NCBI RefSeq assembly: GCF_900130125.1
Contig: NZ_FQXY01000008.1
Location: forward strand, 698,301 to 762,300
From: Bacteroides congonensis
GTDB taxonomy: Bacteria > Bacteroidota > Bacteroidia > Bacteroidales > Bacteroidaceae
DNA length: 64,000 nt
Direction of reading: 5' to 3'
Below are positions 10,201-18,390 of this stretch, piece by piece (positions within the stretch are counted from its first letter, which is position 1; each line of letters starts with the position of its first letter). The translations under genes and the position numbers were made by a program. The notes beneath the pieces were generated by a model. That model was not told where the DNA came from. It ran no database searches and saw only the letters and a program-made list of their open reading frames with translations.

Positions 10201-10476
10201 TTGATGACGGCATTGACCATGATTTTCGGTCTGTTCCCGTTGATGATGTCCAGTGGAGTAGGAGCGAACGGTAACCGTTCATTGGGTACGGGTGTAGTCG
10301 GTGGTATGACTATCGGTACATTGGCATTGCTTTTCATCGTGCCTACCTTGTTTATCGCTTTCCAATGGTTGCAGGAACGCCTTCGCCCCGCGCAGAGTGC
10401 ACCTACACACGACTGGAAAATAGAAGAAGACATGAAGGTGAGTGAGGAAGAAAAGTCCAAGGCAGGAAAAGAATAA
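7279..10476 (+). CDS. RND multidrug efflux pump, inner-membrane subunit (HAE1 type)
   Basis: The 1065-residue proton-driven pump has the RND architecture: an N-terminal helix (MNLRTFIERPVLSAVISI), a large periplasmic loop, membrane helices 2-6, a second periplasmic loop after LVPDEDQGTVFVNVS, and helices 8-12. The paired aspartates of the proton relay are in GTVVDDAIIVVEAV (helix 4), with the partner lysine in LLAKTAILLTEYAAERR (helix 10). A strong AAAGGAGG ribosome-binding site precedes the ATG, unusual for Bacteroides. It acts with the adaptor before it and the channel after it. HAE1 membership suggests hydrophobic or amphiphilic drugs, bile salts or similar; this is inference from the family. 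Confidence 0.95.
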   Translation: MNLRTFIERPVLSAVISITIVVVGIIGLFSLPVEQYPDIAPPTIMVSTNYYGASAETLQKSVIAPLEEAINGVEDMTYMTSTATNAGTVSITVYFKQGTDPDMAAVNVQNRVSRATGQLPAEVTQVGVTTSKRQTSILQMFTLSSPDDSYDENFLSNYLSINMKPEILRISGVGDLMILGGEYSMRVWMKPDVMAQYKLIPSDITMVLAEQNIESATGSFGENSNETYQYTMKYKGRLITPEEFGDIVIRSTDNGEVLKLKDIADIQLGQDSYAYHGGTDGHAGIACMVFQTAGSNATEVNQNIDKFLEEARKDLPKGVELTQLMSSNDFLFASIHEVVKTLIEAVILVILVVYVFLQDFRSTLIPLVGIVVSLIGTFAFMAVAGFSINLLTLFALVLVIGTVVDDAIIVVEAVQSRFDVGYRSSYMASIDAMKGISNAVITSSLVFMAVFIPVSFMGGTSGTFYTQFGLTMAVAVGISAVNALTLSPALCALLLKPYINEDGTQKNNFAARFRKAFNSAFDVMIEKYKNAVLFFIKRRWLTWSLLACSVVLLVFLMNTTKTSLVPDEDQGTVFVNVSTAAGSSLATTNEVMDRVESRLMGIPQVAHVQKVAGYGLLAGQGSSFGMLVLKLKDWSERPKDEDNVQAVIGQIYGRTADIKDASIFAISPGMIPGYGMGNALELHMQDKMGGEVTDFFATTQQYLGALNQRPEIAMAYSSFDVRYPQWTVEVDPAKCKRAGITPDAVLSTLSGYYGGQYVSNFNRFSKVYRVMIQADPQFRLDETSLDNAFVRMSNGEMAPLSQFVTLTRTYGAETLSRFNMYNSIAVNAMPAEGYSTGDAIKAVQETAEQSLPKGYGYDYGGITREENQQSGTTIIIFGICFLMIYLILSALYESFIIPFAVLLSVPCGLMGSFLFAKMFGLENNIYLQTGLIMLIGLLAKTAILLTEYAAERRKAGMGLIASAVSAAKARLRPILMTALTMIFGLFPLMMSSGVGANGNRSLGTGVVGGMTIGTLALLFIVPTLFIAFQWLQERLRPAQSAPTHDWKIEEDMKVSEEEKSKAGKE

Positions 10477-10495
10477 TTGATTAAAATAATAACTA

Positions 10496-11860
10496 ATGAG
10501 AAAGATAATAATCTTATCCGCAGCGACACTTGTGCTGAGTAGTTGCGGTATCTACAATAAATACAAGCCGGTATCGGAAGTCCCCGAGGGACTTTACGGC
10601 AGCGAGTCAGTCGTTGCCACCGATACGGCAAACTTCGGTAACCTCTCGTGGAGAGAGGTCTTTACCGACCCGTACTTGCAGACTCTGATTGATTCGGCTT
10701 TGGTACGAAATACGGATATGCAGACAGCCCATCTGCGTGTGAAGGAAGCGGAAGCTTCGCTTCTGACGTCCAAACTGTCTTACCTGCCTTCTTTGTTCCT
10801 CGCACCGGAAGGGGTTGCCAGCAGCTTCGACCGCAGTAAGGCTACACAGACTTATTCATTACCCGTGACTGCTTCGTGGGAACTGGATATTTTCGGAAAG
10901 ATAACGACGGCGAAACGTCGCGCGAAAGCCGCTTATGAGCAGAGCAAGGAATATGAACAAGCCGTTAAGACGCAACTTGTCGCTGCTATGGCGAATACAT
11001 ATTATACATTGCTGATGCTCGATTCTCAGTATGAAATAGCTGTTGCTACCGAATCAGCCTGGAAGGAAAGCGTGAAAACGACCCGTGCCATGAAAAACGC
11101 CGGTATGGTGAATGAAGCCGGACTGGCGCAGACGGAAGCTACCTATTATAATATATGTACGACCGTGCTTGATTTGAAAGAACAAATCAACCAGGCAGAA
11201 AATTCACTGGCATTATTATTGGCCGAGACACCCCACGAAATCCAACGTGGCAGACTGGGAAACCAGCAGTTGCCGGAAAACTTCTCCGTAGGTATTCCTT
11301 TGCAGATGCTCGCCAACCGTCCCGATGTACGTAGTGCAGAGTTTTCACTGGCACAGGCTTTCTATACGACGAATGCCGCCCGTGCTGCTTTCTACCCGTC
11401 TATCACATTAAGTGGTAGTGCCGGATGGACTAACAGTGCCGGAAGTATGATTATCAATCCGGGTAAGTTCCTGGCTTCCGCCGTAGCTTCTCTGACACAG
11501 CCTTTATTTAATAAAGGAATGAACGTTGCACAGTTGAAAATAGCGAAAGCCCAGCAGGAAGAAGCCCGTCTCGGCTTTGAACAGACTTTACTGAACGCAG
11601 GTGTGGAAGTCAACGAAGCATTGGTGCAGTATCAGACTGCCCGCGAGAAAGCGGCTTTCTACGAAAAGCAGGTTACTTCTTTGCAGACGGCTGCCCGGAG
11701 TACGAGTCTTTTAATGAAGCATGGCAATACCACATACTTGGAAGTATTGACCGCGCAACAGACATTGCTCAATGCGCAGCTTTCTCAAGTAGCCAATCGC
11801 TTTACCGAAATCCAGGGCATGATTACTTTGTATCAGGCTTTGGGCGGCGGTCGGATGTAA
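10496..11860 (+). CDS. RND efflux outer-membrane channel lipoprotein (TolC/NodT family)
   Basis: The 454-residue protein is the outer-membrane exit duct. It starts MRKIIILSAATLVLSSCGIY, a lipoprotein signal with Cys near 17, followed by two internally repeated OEP domains rich in heptad Ala/Gln/Leu helices. Typical landmarks are SWELDIFGKITTAKRRAKAA near residue 125 and LANRPDVRSAEFSLAQAF near 280. It follows the pump by 19 bp and precedes the TetR gene by 10 bp, so all four belong to one transcript. Confidence 0.93.
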   Translation: MRKIIILSAATLVLSSCGIYNKYKPVSEVPEGLYGSESVVATDTANFGNLSWREVFTDPYLQTLIDSALVRNTDMQTAHLRVKEAEASLLTSKLSYLPSLFLAPEGVASSFDRSKATQTYSLPVTASWELDIFGKITTAKRRAKAAYEQSKEYEQAVKTQLVAAMANTYYTLLMLDSQYEIAVATESAWKESVKTTRAMKNAGMVNEAGLAQTEATYYNICTTVLDLKEQINQAENSLALLLAETPHEIQRGRLGNQQLPENFSVGIPLQMLANRPDVRSAEFSLAQAFYTTNAARAAFYPSITLSGSAGWTNSAGSMIINPGKFLASAVASLTQPLFNKGMNVAQLKIAKAQQEEARLGFEQTLLNAGVEVNEALVQYQTAREKAAFYEKQVTSLQTAARSTSLLMKHGNTTYLEVLTAQQTLLNAQLSQVANRFTEIQGMITLYQALGGGRM

Positions 11861-11870
11861 GGAGGTGCAT

Positions 11871-12479
11871 ATGAATACTGAAACACTGCGCGGCCGGATA
11901 CTCGACTATACAAAGCGGGAAATGTCCCTGCATGGTGTCAGTGGACTTACTATGGATGATATAGCCAGGGGAATGAAGATGTCGAAGCGGACGCTTTACA
12001 AGCTCTTCCCCAGTAAGGCTTATCTGTTCCGCATCTGTCTTTCTGATTCTGCCAAGACAGTCAGAAACCATATACAGCAGAAGCAGCTACGAATGGATAG
12101 TTCATGTATGGCTCTGCTTTTCACGACAGTGAACGGATATCTCACCCTGTTGTACTCGTTAGGGAAAACTCTGTTGCTGGACATCAACGCGGACAAGGAA
12201 TATCGCTCTTCCTTCGAACGTGAAGAGGCTTTTTGGCTGCAACAGTTTATAGATGTACTGACGCATTGCAAAATCTGTGGTTATCTGCTTCCAGAAGTCG
12301 AACCTGACAGTTTCGCAACGGATTTGCAGGAGGTAATCTATCAAGGTTGCCTGCAAGGCACTCCGTGTATGGTGCAGCGTATGATGAACTATACACTGTT
12401 GCGGGGACTTTTCAGGGTAGATGGCATCCGGTATATTGATGAACACCTGGAACCTGATAAATTTAATGTTTGTGTATAA
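11871..12479 (+). CDS. TetR/AcrR-family regulator, last gene of the efflux operon
   Basis: The N-terminal DNA-binding domain is clear (GVSGLTMDDIARGMKMSKRTLYKLFPSK, about residues 22-50), followed by a diverged all-helical ligand domain. The protein has 202 residues from the ATG at 11871. A GTG at 11865 is also in frame but lies in the GGAGG ribosome-binding site (11861-11865), so 11871 is the proper start. The gene begins 10 bp after the channel gene. It is likely a local repressor of the pump operon, in addition to the divergent AraC protein. The ligand is unknown. Confidence 0.88.
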   Translation: MNTETLRGRILDYTKREMSLHGVSGLTMDDIARGMKMSKRTLYKLFPSKAYLFRICLSDSAKTVRNHIQQKQLRMDSSCMALLFTTVNGYLTLLYSLGKTLLLDINADKEYRSSFEREEAFWLQQFIDVLTHCKICGYLLPEVEPDSFATDLQEVIYQGCLQGTPCMVQRMMNYTLLRGLFRVDGIRYIDEHLEPDKFNVCV

Positions 12480-12487
12480 GAAGAGAG

Positions 12488-12522
12488 AGGTGCGTCCGAC
12501 GAAAGAAGGGCGCACCTTTTTT
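12488..12522 (+). terminator. Terminator of the efflux operon
   Basis: AGGTGCGTCC (12488-12497) and GGGCGCACCT (12508-12517) form a stem followed by a T run to 12522. The stretch from here to 12790 is AT-rich and I see no gene in it. Confidence 0.85.
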
Positions 12523-12790
12523 AATTACTGAAATTTGTTTATTATCGCAGTTATACTTCTACTTATGTGCACAGGTTATAATATTATTGCTTATATTCCT
12601 TCGTTTTTCATTTAATAAAACGGTATATTTAGAGTCGATAAAATAATAGCCGATGAAATATCAATAAGAAATAAGCACTCTGTTAATTCCCGTCAATGCA
12701 CATTTACTGTTTGAAAAATGTCAGGCTGATTCCTGTAGATTTTACAAAATATGATGATATGGGAAGCTATATTGAAGATACTATAAAAAT

Positions 12791-12834
12791 AGCCCTTCAG
12801 AGTTTGTTTGAAGTTGGTTTTACTCTGAAAGGCT
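12791..12834 (-). terminator. Terminator of the GH30 gene
   Basis: AGCCCTTCAGAGT (12791-12803) pairs with ACTCTGAAAGGCT (12822-12834) with one mismatch. Read on the minus strand it is followed by ATTTTTATAG. It lies about 40 bp after the GH30 stop codon. Confidence 0.7.
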
Positions 12835-12873
12835 GCAAAGTGAGAAAAAAATAAGATTGTTATTTCCAACGCT

Positions 12874-14361
12874 TTATTTTTCTACAAATGTATTCAGTGA
12901 ATGGGGTGGTAGGGTAACTCTTAGATAGCGGCTGTCTAATTTCACTGTTACTTCTTTAGCTTCTTCGTTGAAGTTTCCGGCTATCACTACTTGTTTCTTT
13001 TGTGGAGCCATGACTACCATTACCGGTGTTTTATCTTCTTTAGCCGCTCTATATGCCAGTACCTTTGAACCGGGCGTAACATAGTGGCTGTAATGTTTTA
13101 CCGCATAATATTCAGGAGTAAAAGTTGCTGTTCCCGCCTTTGAATCTACATGGATTAAGGAATTTTGTTTCCATCCCCATCCGCTGAAACCACCAGCATA
13201 TAAGATAGCATTCCAAAAAGTATATTCTTCGCAACCGTTACCCAAGTAGTGGTTTATCAGACTGAAGGTATGTTCGGCAGCTTTCCAGTCGAAAGAGCCC
13301 CAACCACATTCACTTTCTGTCTGTACATATTTATATTGCGGGTATTTGGCACGGAGTTTAGGCAGAATCTGTCCGCCTTCCCATTGGAATCCGACTCCTT
13401 GTATCGTTTCCGGCATACGAGGGTCAGAGAGAATCTCGTCGATGACATCATAGCGGTTGGTATTGATTGTACCTAAGTATAACTTAATTTCCGGGTGTTG
13501 TTTCTTCAATGTCGGAGCCAGGTATTCTGTGTTGAAACGGATGATGCCTTCCGCTGTCCAGGCACAACCCGGATAGTTGGTATAACTCCATGACTCATTT
13601 TGGAACATGACCATTGAAACGGGAATACCTTGTTCCTTGTAAGCGTCGATGAATTTGCAAAAGTAGTTGGCATAGGTTTGCAGGTAGCGCTGGTCTTGGA
13701 TGAAGTAGTCGTTCACTGCCAGTTGTTGAGGGAATACTTTGGTATCCTTCTCTTTGCCGTCTTCAAAAAGGGCTACGTCCGACAGGGGCGACATCTCGTT
13801 TTGATTACGGTCACTGCGGACGGAATAATAATGGTTTATCTTCATCCATGAAGGCGGCGACCATGGAGACATCCAGAAAGTCATATGGGGATTATACTGC
13901 TGCGCGGCTTTGATAAAAGGAATCAGGGTCGTTTTATCACGGTTGATATTGAAATGTTTCAATTGGAAATCACCGGGGACTTCATCACAACTGTACCAGT
14001 CGCGGGCATAGTCATTGGCATTCATGGAAAAACGTCCCATTGTAAACTTTAAATCTCCTTCGGGAGAAAAGAGTTTTTGGAGAATGATTTCCTGTTGCTT
14101 GCGTGGAAGCATATTGAGGGCGTCCCATCCTAATTCATTGAAGCAAGTTCCCCAGGCTTTGAAAACAGTACCTTCTTCTGTACCATTGACTTCTAGTAAA
14201 GGAGTTTGTCCGGTATTCGTCTGTAACTTGACTTTGTTTTGCTTCCAAATGTTCCCTTCCGTACTGCTAATCCATTCGAAAGACTGGGCATATGCGCCAT
14301 TCACAGACAATGCCATTACCAAACCACTTAACAAGGTCGTTCTTTTTAGAATGTTTTTCAT
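12874..14361 (-). CDS. GH30-family glycoside hydrolase
   Basis: The secreted 495-residue enzyme has a signal peptide ending NGAYAQ and a TIM barrel with a C-terminal beta side domain. The acid/base is probably E256 (MVMFQNESWS) and the nucleophile E349 (VQTESECGWG), both at the ends of strands as expected for GH30. Overall it resembles the branch with glucosylceramidases and endo-beta-1,6-glucanases. It is monocistronic with its own promoter and terminator. The GH16/SusCD locus 4 kb away on the same strand would fit a beta-1,3/1,6-glucan such as laminarin or yeast glucan. Activity is inferred, not shown. Confidence 0.88.
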   Translation of the reverse strand: MKNILKRTTLLSGLVMALSVNGAYAQSFEWISSTEGNIWKQNKVKLQTNTGQTPLLEVNGTEEGTVFKAWGTCFNELGWDALNMLPRKQQEIILQKLFSPEGDLKFTMGRFSMNANDYARDWYSCDEVPGDFQLKHFNINRDKTTLIPFIKAAQQYNPHMTFWMSPWSPPSWMKINHYYSVRSDRNQNEMSPLSDVALFEDGKEKDTKVFPQQLAVNDYFIQDQRYLQTYANYFCKFIDAYKEQGIPVSMVMFQNESWSYTNYPGCAWTAEGIIRFNTEYLAPTLKKQHPEIKLYLGTINTNRYDVIDEILSDPRMPETIQGVGFQWEGGQILPKLRAKYPQYKYVQTESECGWGSFDWKAAEHTFSLINHYLGNGCEEYTFWNAILYAGGFSGWGWKQNSLIHVDSKAGTATFTPEYYAVKHYSHYVTPGSKVLAYRAAKEDKTPVMVVMAPQKKQVVIAGNFNEEAKEVTVKLDSRYLRVTLPPHSLNTFVEK

Positions 14362-14401
14362 GTTCTTATTGATATGTTTTTATTCATTATTTGATTCGTC
14401 A

Positions 14402-14409
14402 CAAAGATA
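14402..14409 (-). promoter_or_regulatory. Promoter -7 box of the GH30 gene
   Basis: The minus strand reads TATCTTTG about 40 bp before the GH30 start. There is no clear -33 TTTG, so an activator may be needed. Confidence 0.6.
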
Positions 14410-14524
14410 GATAAGAAGGAGAATATGGAAGCACAGAAATGTAACAGATACTGTAACAAATGTATCAATAATAAAAAGGAATATATTTCCTCAATAAAGA
14501 ATTCATTTTTACATGATACTTTAA

Positions 14525-14532
14525 TATCTTTG
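14525..14532 (+). promoter_or_regulatory. Promoter -7 box of the lipoprotein gene at 14571
   Basis: TATCTTTG matches the Bacteroides -7 consensus and lies 38 bp before the ATG. The -33 region is T-rich but is not TTTG. Confidence 0.6.
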
Positions 14533-14570
14533 CAAAACAATATAAAAAAGACAAACTTATAACTGAAAAT

Positions 14571-15476
14571 ATGAAAACAAAAACTTTACTGGCTTTCTTT
14601 CTTTTGTCCGTTATGACATTCTGCATGTCTGCTTGTCAGGATGACGCGGAGATTATTTTATTTAGTGGTTCCGAGTTAATCAATGAGACGGGAACTTGCA
14701 CAAATACCATTTCTTCTACGGTTTTATACCTGAACGGACGGGAAACCGGAGACATTGGAATAGCTAATGGAAAAGGTGGTTATTCGGCACAAAGCTCTGA
14801 CGAAACGATTGTGACGGCAACGGTCAGCAATGACAGGTTATTGTTGGAGTCACATGGTAAAAAAGGAAAAGTCATGGTTACTGTCAGTGATAAGAAAGGG
14901 AACAGCGTTGTTCTGCCTGTGACGGTTTCGTATGGGATTATGACTTTCTACTGTGGAATGAACCGGTCAGGGTTTGCTATAAGTGTGGACAATGAGATTT
15001 TGACCTCAGGAACGGATGAAAATAAAGAACTCTTGAAATCGTTGAATGAGGTAATGTTGGAATCATATTCATTTTTAGCGGAACAGGATATTTGTGTTCT
15101 GCAACCGGATAATGTCAGCCGCTTTTTGGAAGATGGCAAGGGGGAGTTTAAATTGAAAAGTGCCGATGGTGGAATACGTGCCGAGGGTACTTATAAAGTA
15201 AACCGTGATGAGGAGTTGGGAACCGGCAAGCCGGAGTTGGCTTTTTCTTTCTATCAGCATCAGAATGGTGCTGACAAACTATTACATAAGTTTTATTTTG
15301 AGCCTTCATTCGTTCGTCAACCCTCTACCAGAGAGGTAGGCCCCATAATATATTATTGGATGGAACATGTTGCGGATTCTCATTATTGGGATGGAGTCTC
15401 CTTACCGGAAGCTGGGAACGTAAAAGTGCTTTATGTAGTGTTAGCGAGTTCTTCCGGTATCAGACCTGAATTATAA
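14571..15476 (+). CDS. Putative lipoprotein with Ig-like N-terminal domain
   Basis: The 301-residue product begins with a lipoprotein signal (MTFCMSACQDD, Cys near 22). Residues 45-125 look like a bacterial Ig-like fold: alternating beta strands with SSDETIVTATVSNDRLLLESHGKKG, and a close resembling the BIG2 pattern. The C-terminal 170 residues are not recognised; they contain a KFYFEPSF...YYWMEH segment. It has its own promoter and shares a strong bidirectional terminator with the sulfhydrylase gene. It is probably exported to the cell surface, but its role is unknown. Confidence 0.75.
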   Translation: MKTKTLLAFFLLSVMTFCMSACQDDAEIILFSGSELINETGTCTNTISSTVLYLNGRETGDIGIANGKGGYSAQSSDETIVTATVSNDRLLLESHGKKGKVMVTVSDKKGNSVVLPVTVSYGIMTFYCGMNRSGFAISVDNEILTSGTDENKELLKSLNEVMLESYSFLAEQDICVLQPDNVSRFLEDGKGEFKLKSADGGIRAEGTYKVNRDEELGTGKPELAFSFYQHQNGADKLLHKFYFEPSFVRQPSTREVGPIIYYWMEHVADSHYWDGVSLPEAGNVKVLYVVLASSSGIRPEL

Positions 15477-15516
15477 AATCATTGTAAAGCGCGGATACGT
15501 ATTTCCGTCGCTTTGT

Positions 15517-15580
15517 CATCCTACAAAAAAGAGACTGGATTCAAATATGCACTTGAGTCCAGTCTCTTTTTTGTAGGATG
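15517..15580. terminator. Bidirectional terminator with a 23-bp perfect stem
   Basis: Bases 15517-15539 and 15558-15580 are perfect complements (arms start CATCCTAC and end GTAGGATG), each with a run of six A or T inside the stem. It separates the convergent lipoprotein and sulfhydrylase genes and should act on both. Confidence 0.9.
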
Positions 15581-15601
15581 TAATACTCTAATAATCAGTC
15601 T

Positions 15602-16882
15602 TTATGCATTCAGCGCCTGTTCGATGTCCGCGATAATATCATCCGCATTTTCGATACCTACTGACAAACGGATTAAGTCAGGACGTACGCCTGCTTCCAT
15701 AAGTTGTTCATCCGACAACTGGCGGTGAGTATGGCTTGCCGGATGAAGAACACAGCTACGTGCATCGGCTACGTGAGTAACAATGGCGATGAATTCCAGT
15801 GAATCCATAAACTTGATAGATACGTCACGTCCGCCTTTCAGTCCGAAGGAGATGACTCCGCAAGAACCGTTCGGCATATATTTCTGTGCTAAAGCGTAGT
15901 ATTTATTATCCGGCAGTCCGCAATAGTTAACCCAAGCCACTTTCTCGTTTTTAGAAAGATATTCGGCTACTTTCTGTGCATTACCGCAATGTTGGGGCAT
16001 ACGTAAGTGAAGCGTTTCAAGTCCCAGGTTCAGTAAGAAAGAGTTTTGTGGGCTTTGGATGCTGCCGAGGTCACGCATTAATTGTGCCGTAGCTTTGGTT
16101 ATATAAGCGCCTTTGCCGAAAGCTTTTGTATAAGTCAGTCCGTGATAAGACTCGTCCGGTGTACAAAGTCCCGGGAATTTCTCAGCGTGGGCATCCCAGT
16201 CGAAGTTACCGCTGTCTACGATACAGCCGCCTACGCTTGTAGCGTGTCCGTCCATGTATTTGGTAGTAGAGTGGACTACGATGTCCGCTCCCCATTCAAA
16301 CGGGCGGCAGTTGATTGGAGTCGGGAAAGTATTGTCAACAATCAACGGAACTCCGTGGCCATGCGCGATACGTGCGAACTTCTCAATATCCAGCACTTCG
16401 AGGGAAGGATTGGAGATTGTTTCGCCGAACAATGCTTTTGTATTTGGTTGGAAAGCTGCGGAGATTTCTTCTTCGCCGGCATCCGGGTTGACAAAAGTAA
16501 CGTCGATGCCAAGTTTCTTCATTGTAACACCGAACAGGTTGAAAGTACCACCGTAGATAGCGGAAGAACAAACGAAGTGGTCTCCAGCCTGGCAGATATT
16601 GAAAATGGCGTAGAAGTTGGCAGCCTGACCACTGGAAGTCAGCATGGCAGCTACACCACCTTCGAGAGCGGCAATCTTGGCGGCAACGGCGTCATTCGTA
16701 GGATTTTGCAGGCGGGTATAGAAGTAACCGCTGTCTTCCAAATCGAAAAGACGTGCCATCTGCTCGCTGGTATCGTATTTGAAAGTTGTACTTTGATAGA
16801 TGGGCAATACGCGTGGTTCGCCCTTTTTAGGCGTCCACCCTGCCTGTACGCACAGGGTTTCGGGCTTGAATTGTTTTGCCAT
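15602..16882 (-). CDS. metY: O-acetylhomoserine sulfhydrylase (aminocarboxypropyltransferase)
   Basis: This PLP enzyme of the Cys/Met metabolism fold makes homocysteine from O-acetylhomoserine and sulfide in methionine synthesis. It has 426 residues, normal for the MetY/CysD group, with the PLP lysine K208 in VVHSTTKYMDGH. Other landmarks are YTRLQNPTNDAV near residue 55 and the active-site loop LLNLGLETLHLRMPQH. Length and the NPT motif separate it from shorter cystathionine synthases or lyases, though substrate use cannot be proved from sequence. It is monocistronic. Confidence 0.93.
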   Translation of the reverse strand: MAKQFKPETLCVQAGWTPKKGEPRVLPIYQSTTFKYDTSEQMARLFDLEDSGYFYTRLQNPTNDAVAAKIAALEGGVAAMLTSSGQAANFYAIFNICQAGDHFVCSSAIYGGTFNLFGVTMKKLGIDVTFVNPDAGEEEISAAFQPNTKALFGETISNPSLEVLDIEKFARIAHGHGVPLIVDNTFPTPINCRPFEWGADIVVHSTTKYMDGHATSVGGCIVDSGNFDWDAHAEKFPGLCTPDESYHGLTYTKAFGKGAYITKATAQLMRDLGSIQSPQNSFLLNLGLETLHLRMPQHCGNAQKVAEYLSKNEKVAWVNYCGLPDNKYYALAQKYMPNGSCGVISFGLKGGRDVSIKFMDSLEFIAIVTHVADARSCVLHPASHTHRQLSDEQLMEAGVRPDLIRLSVGIENADDIIADIEQALNA

Positions 16883-16930
16883 AATGTTATCGGGTTTTAA
16901 TGATTTATTTCAAAAAATGTTTTAATGGCG

Positions 16931-16959
16931 CAAAAGTAGGGAAAATAATTGTATTTTTG
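16931..16959. promoter_or_regulatory. Divergent -7 boxes for metY and the amidase gene
   Basis: TACTTTTG on the minus strand (16938-16931) faces metY, and TATTTTTG on the plus strand (16952-16959) faces the amidase gene at 17011. The two boxes are 13 bp apart, so polymerases could interfere with each other. Confidence 0.65.
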
Positions 16960-17010
16960 CCCTGTTTATGAGTGAAATGATACTCATGTGAAGGAGATAA
17001 TTGTGTAGAT

Positions 17011-18051
17011 ATGAAAAATAAACTCTATGTTCTTTTATTCTTAGCTTTTCTTTTTTCGGGCACAACGCTTTGGGCACAGCAAAAGGCGACTCCGAAGGCA
17101 GGCGAAGGTATCTCTACTTTTCTGTTGAGGCACAACCGTTCTCCGAAGAAATACTATGATGATTTTATAGAACTGAATAAACAGAAACTGGGAAAGAATA
17201 ATGTGCTGAAGATGGGCGTGATTTATGTGATTCCGCCGGTAAAGAGTACAACCGCTAAAAATACAGGAACCAAACAACAACCCTCGAAATCCAAAGCGTC
17301 AAAAATAGGAACTACCATCAATGAACCCCTGTTTGGCAAGGAACTGGCAAATGTCAAAGTTACTTCCAACCGACTTGCGGGTGCCTGTTTCTATGTAGTC
17401 AGCGGGCATGGCGGCCCTGACCCCGGAGCTATCGGACGGGTAGGGAAACACGAGCTTCACGAAGATGAATATGCCTATGACATTGCCCTTCGTCTGGCGC
17501 GTAACCTGATGCAGGAAGGCGCGGAAGTGCATATCATCATTCAGGATGCCAAAGACGGTATCCGTGACGATACCTACCTGTCGAACAGTAAACGTGAGAC
17601 GTGTATGGGAGACCCGATTCCGTTGAATCAGGTACAACGTCTTCAGCAACGCTGCAATAAGATAAACGCCCTCTATCAGAAAGACCGCAGGAATTACTCT
17701 TACTGCCGGGCAATCTTCATCCATATAGATAGCCGCAGCAAAGGGAAGCAGACCGATGTCTTTTTCTATCATTCGAGCAAGAAAGCGGAAAGCAAGCGTT
17801 TGGCGAATAATATGAAAGATACATTTGAATCGAAATACGGAAAGCATCAGCCGAACCGGGGATTTTCCGGGACAGTGAACGGACGCAACCTGTATGTGCT
17901 TTCCCATACTACTCCCGCTTCCGTTTTTGTGGAACTGGGTAATATCCAAAATACTTTCGACCAGCGCCGTCTGGTGATAAATTCCAATCGTCAGGCATTG
18001 GCTAAGTGGCTGATGGAAGGCTTTCTGAAAGATTACAAAGATAAAAAATAG
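17011..18051 (+). CDS. LysM-domain N-acetylmuramoyl-L-alanine amidase
   Basis: This exported cell-wall hydrolase cleaves the bond between muramic acid and the stem peptide. It has 346 residues: signal peptide (ending LWAQ), a LysM peptidoglycan-binding domain (about 30-80, STFLLRHNRSPKKYYDDF to MGVIYVIPP), a basic Ser/Thr/Lys-rich linker, and an amidase_3 domain (about 125-345). Zinc ligands are likely the His in VSGHGGPDPG, the Glu in HELHEDEYAYD and the His in AIFIHIDSR, with the catalytic Glu in VFVELGNIQN. The usual SIHAN motif is replaced by FIHID, a known type of variation. No partner gene is adjacent. Confidence 0.9.
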   Translation: MKNKLYVLLFLAFLFSGTTLWAQQKATPKAGEGISTFLLRHNRSPKKYYDDFIELNKQKLGKNNVLKMGVIYVIPPVKSTTAKNTGTKQQPSKSKASKIGTTINEPLFGKELANVKVTSNRLAGACFYVVSGHGGPDPGAIGRVGKHELHEDEYAYDIALRLARNLMQEGAEVHIIIQDAKDGIRDDTYLSNSKRETCMGDPIPLNQVQRLQQRCNKINALYQKDRRNYSYCRAIFIHIDSRSKGKQTDVFFYHSSKKAESKRLANNMKDTFESKYGKHQPNRGFSGTVNGRNLYVLSHTTPASVFVELGNIQNTFDQRRLVINSNRQALAKWLMEGFLKDYKDKK

Positions 18052-18069
18052 ACATTAAGACATCTTTTT

Positions 18070-18262
18070 CGTGAACAAAACCGAAATCGGAATGTTTTAT
18101 ATATGCAAATCACCTGATGACTGCTTGTAGGTATGCGAATATATACGAGTCAGTGAATATGCCTCCCCGGCATAACAGGAAGATTGCATAGTAGTTTTGT
18201 CGTGTTTTATTTTGTGTTTGTGTTGTGACGGTGCTGCGATGTGAATCGGGGTGCCGTTTTTT
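18070..18262 (+). ncRNA. Putative structured RNA element, copy A of a duplicated intergenic sequence
   Basis: Bases 18159-18262 are identical to 27232-27335 except for one base; the preceding 90 bp are a more diverged match starting at GTGAACAAAA. The element ends in a hairpin (ACGGTGC with GTGCCGT, two G-U pairs in RNA) followed by six T, which looks like an intrinsic terminator. The only start-stop frame in the conserved part is ten codons long, so RNA rather than protein conservation is likely. Both copies lie just downstream of a plus-strand gene. No clear promoter is visible. Confidence 0.55.
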
Positions 18263-18316
18263 ATGTATGTAACAGAAAGATATTTTTAAAATAAGAAATA
18301 ACTGTGTTAAATAGAA

Positions 18317-18364
18317 AAGAGTAAGCATGAAGCCATTATTTGTTCCGGCTTCGTGCTTACTCTT
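18317..18364. terminator. Terminator after the GH16-SusCD operon
   Basis: An 18-bp stem (AAGAGTAAGCATGAAGCC at 18317-18334 with 18347-18364) with a single G-T pair lies 27 bp after the SusD stop. Bases after it on the minus strand are T-containing (CTATTTAACAC). Confidence 0.75.
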
Positions 18365-18390
18365 TACTTATATACTGCAATCAGGCAGTG

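Noticed and set aside
15513..15728. A 71-codon frame over the metY terminator
   Set aside because: It runs through the 23-bp hairpin and the end of metY on the opposite strand.
18159..18191. A ten-codon peptide gene in the duplicated element
   Set aside because: No ribosome-binding site, and conservation continues unchanged past two stop codons, so it does not track the frame.
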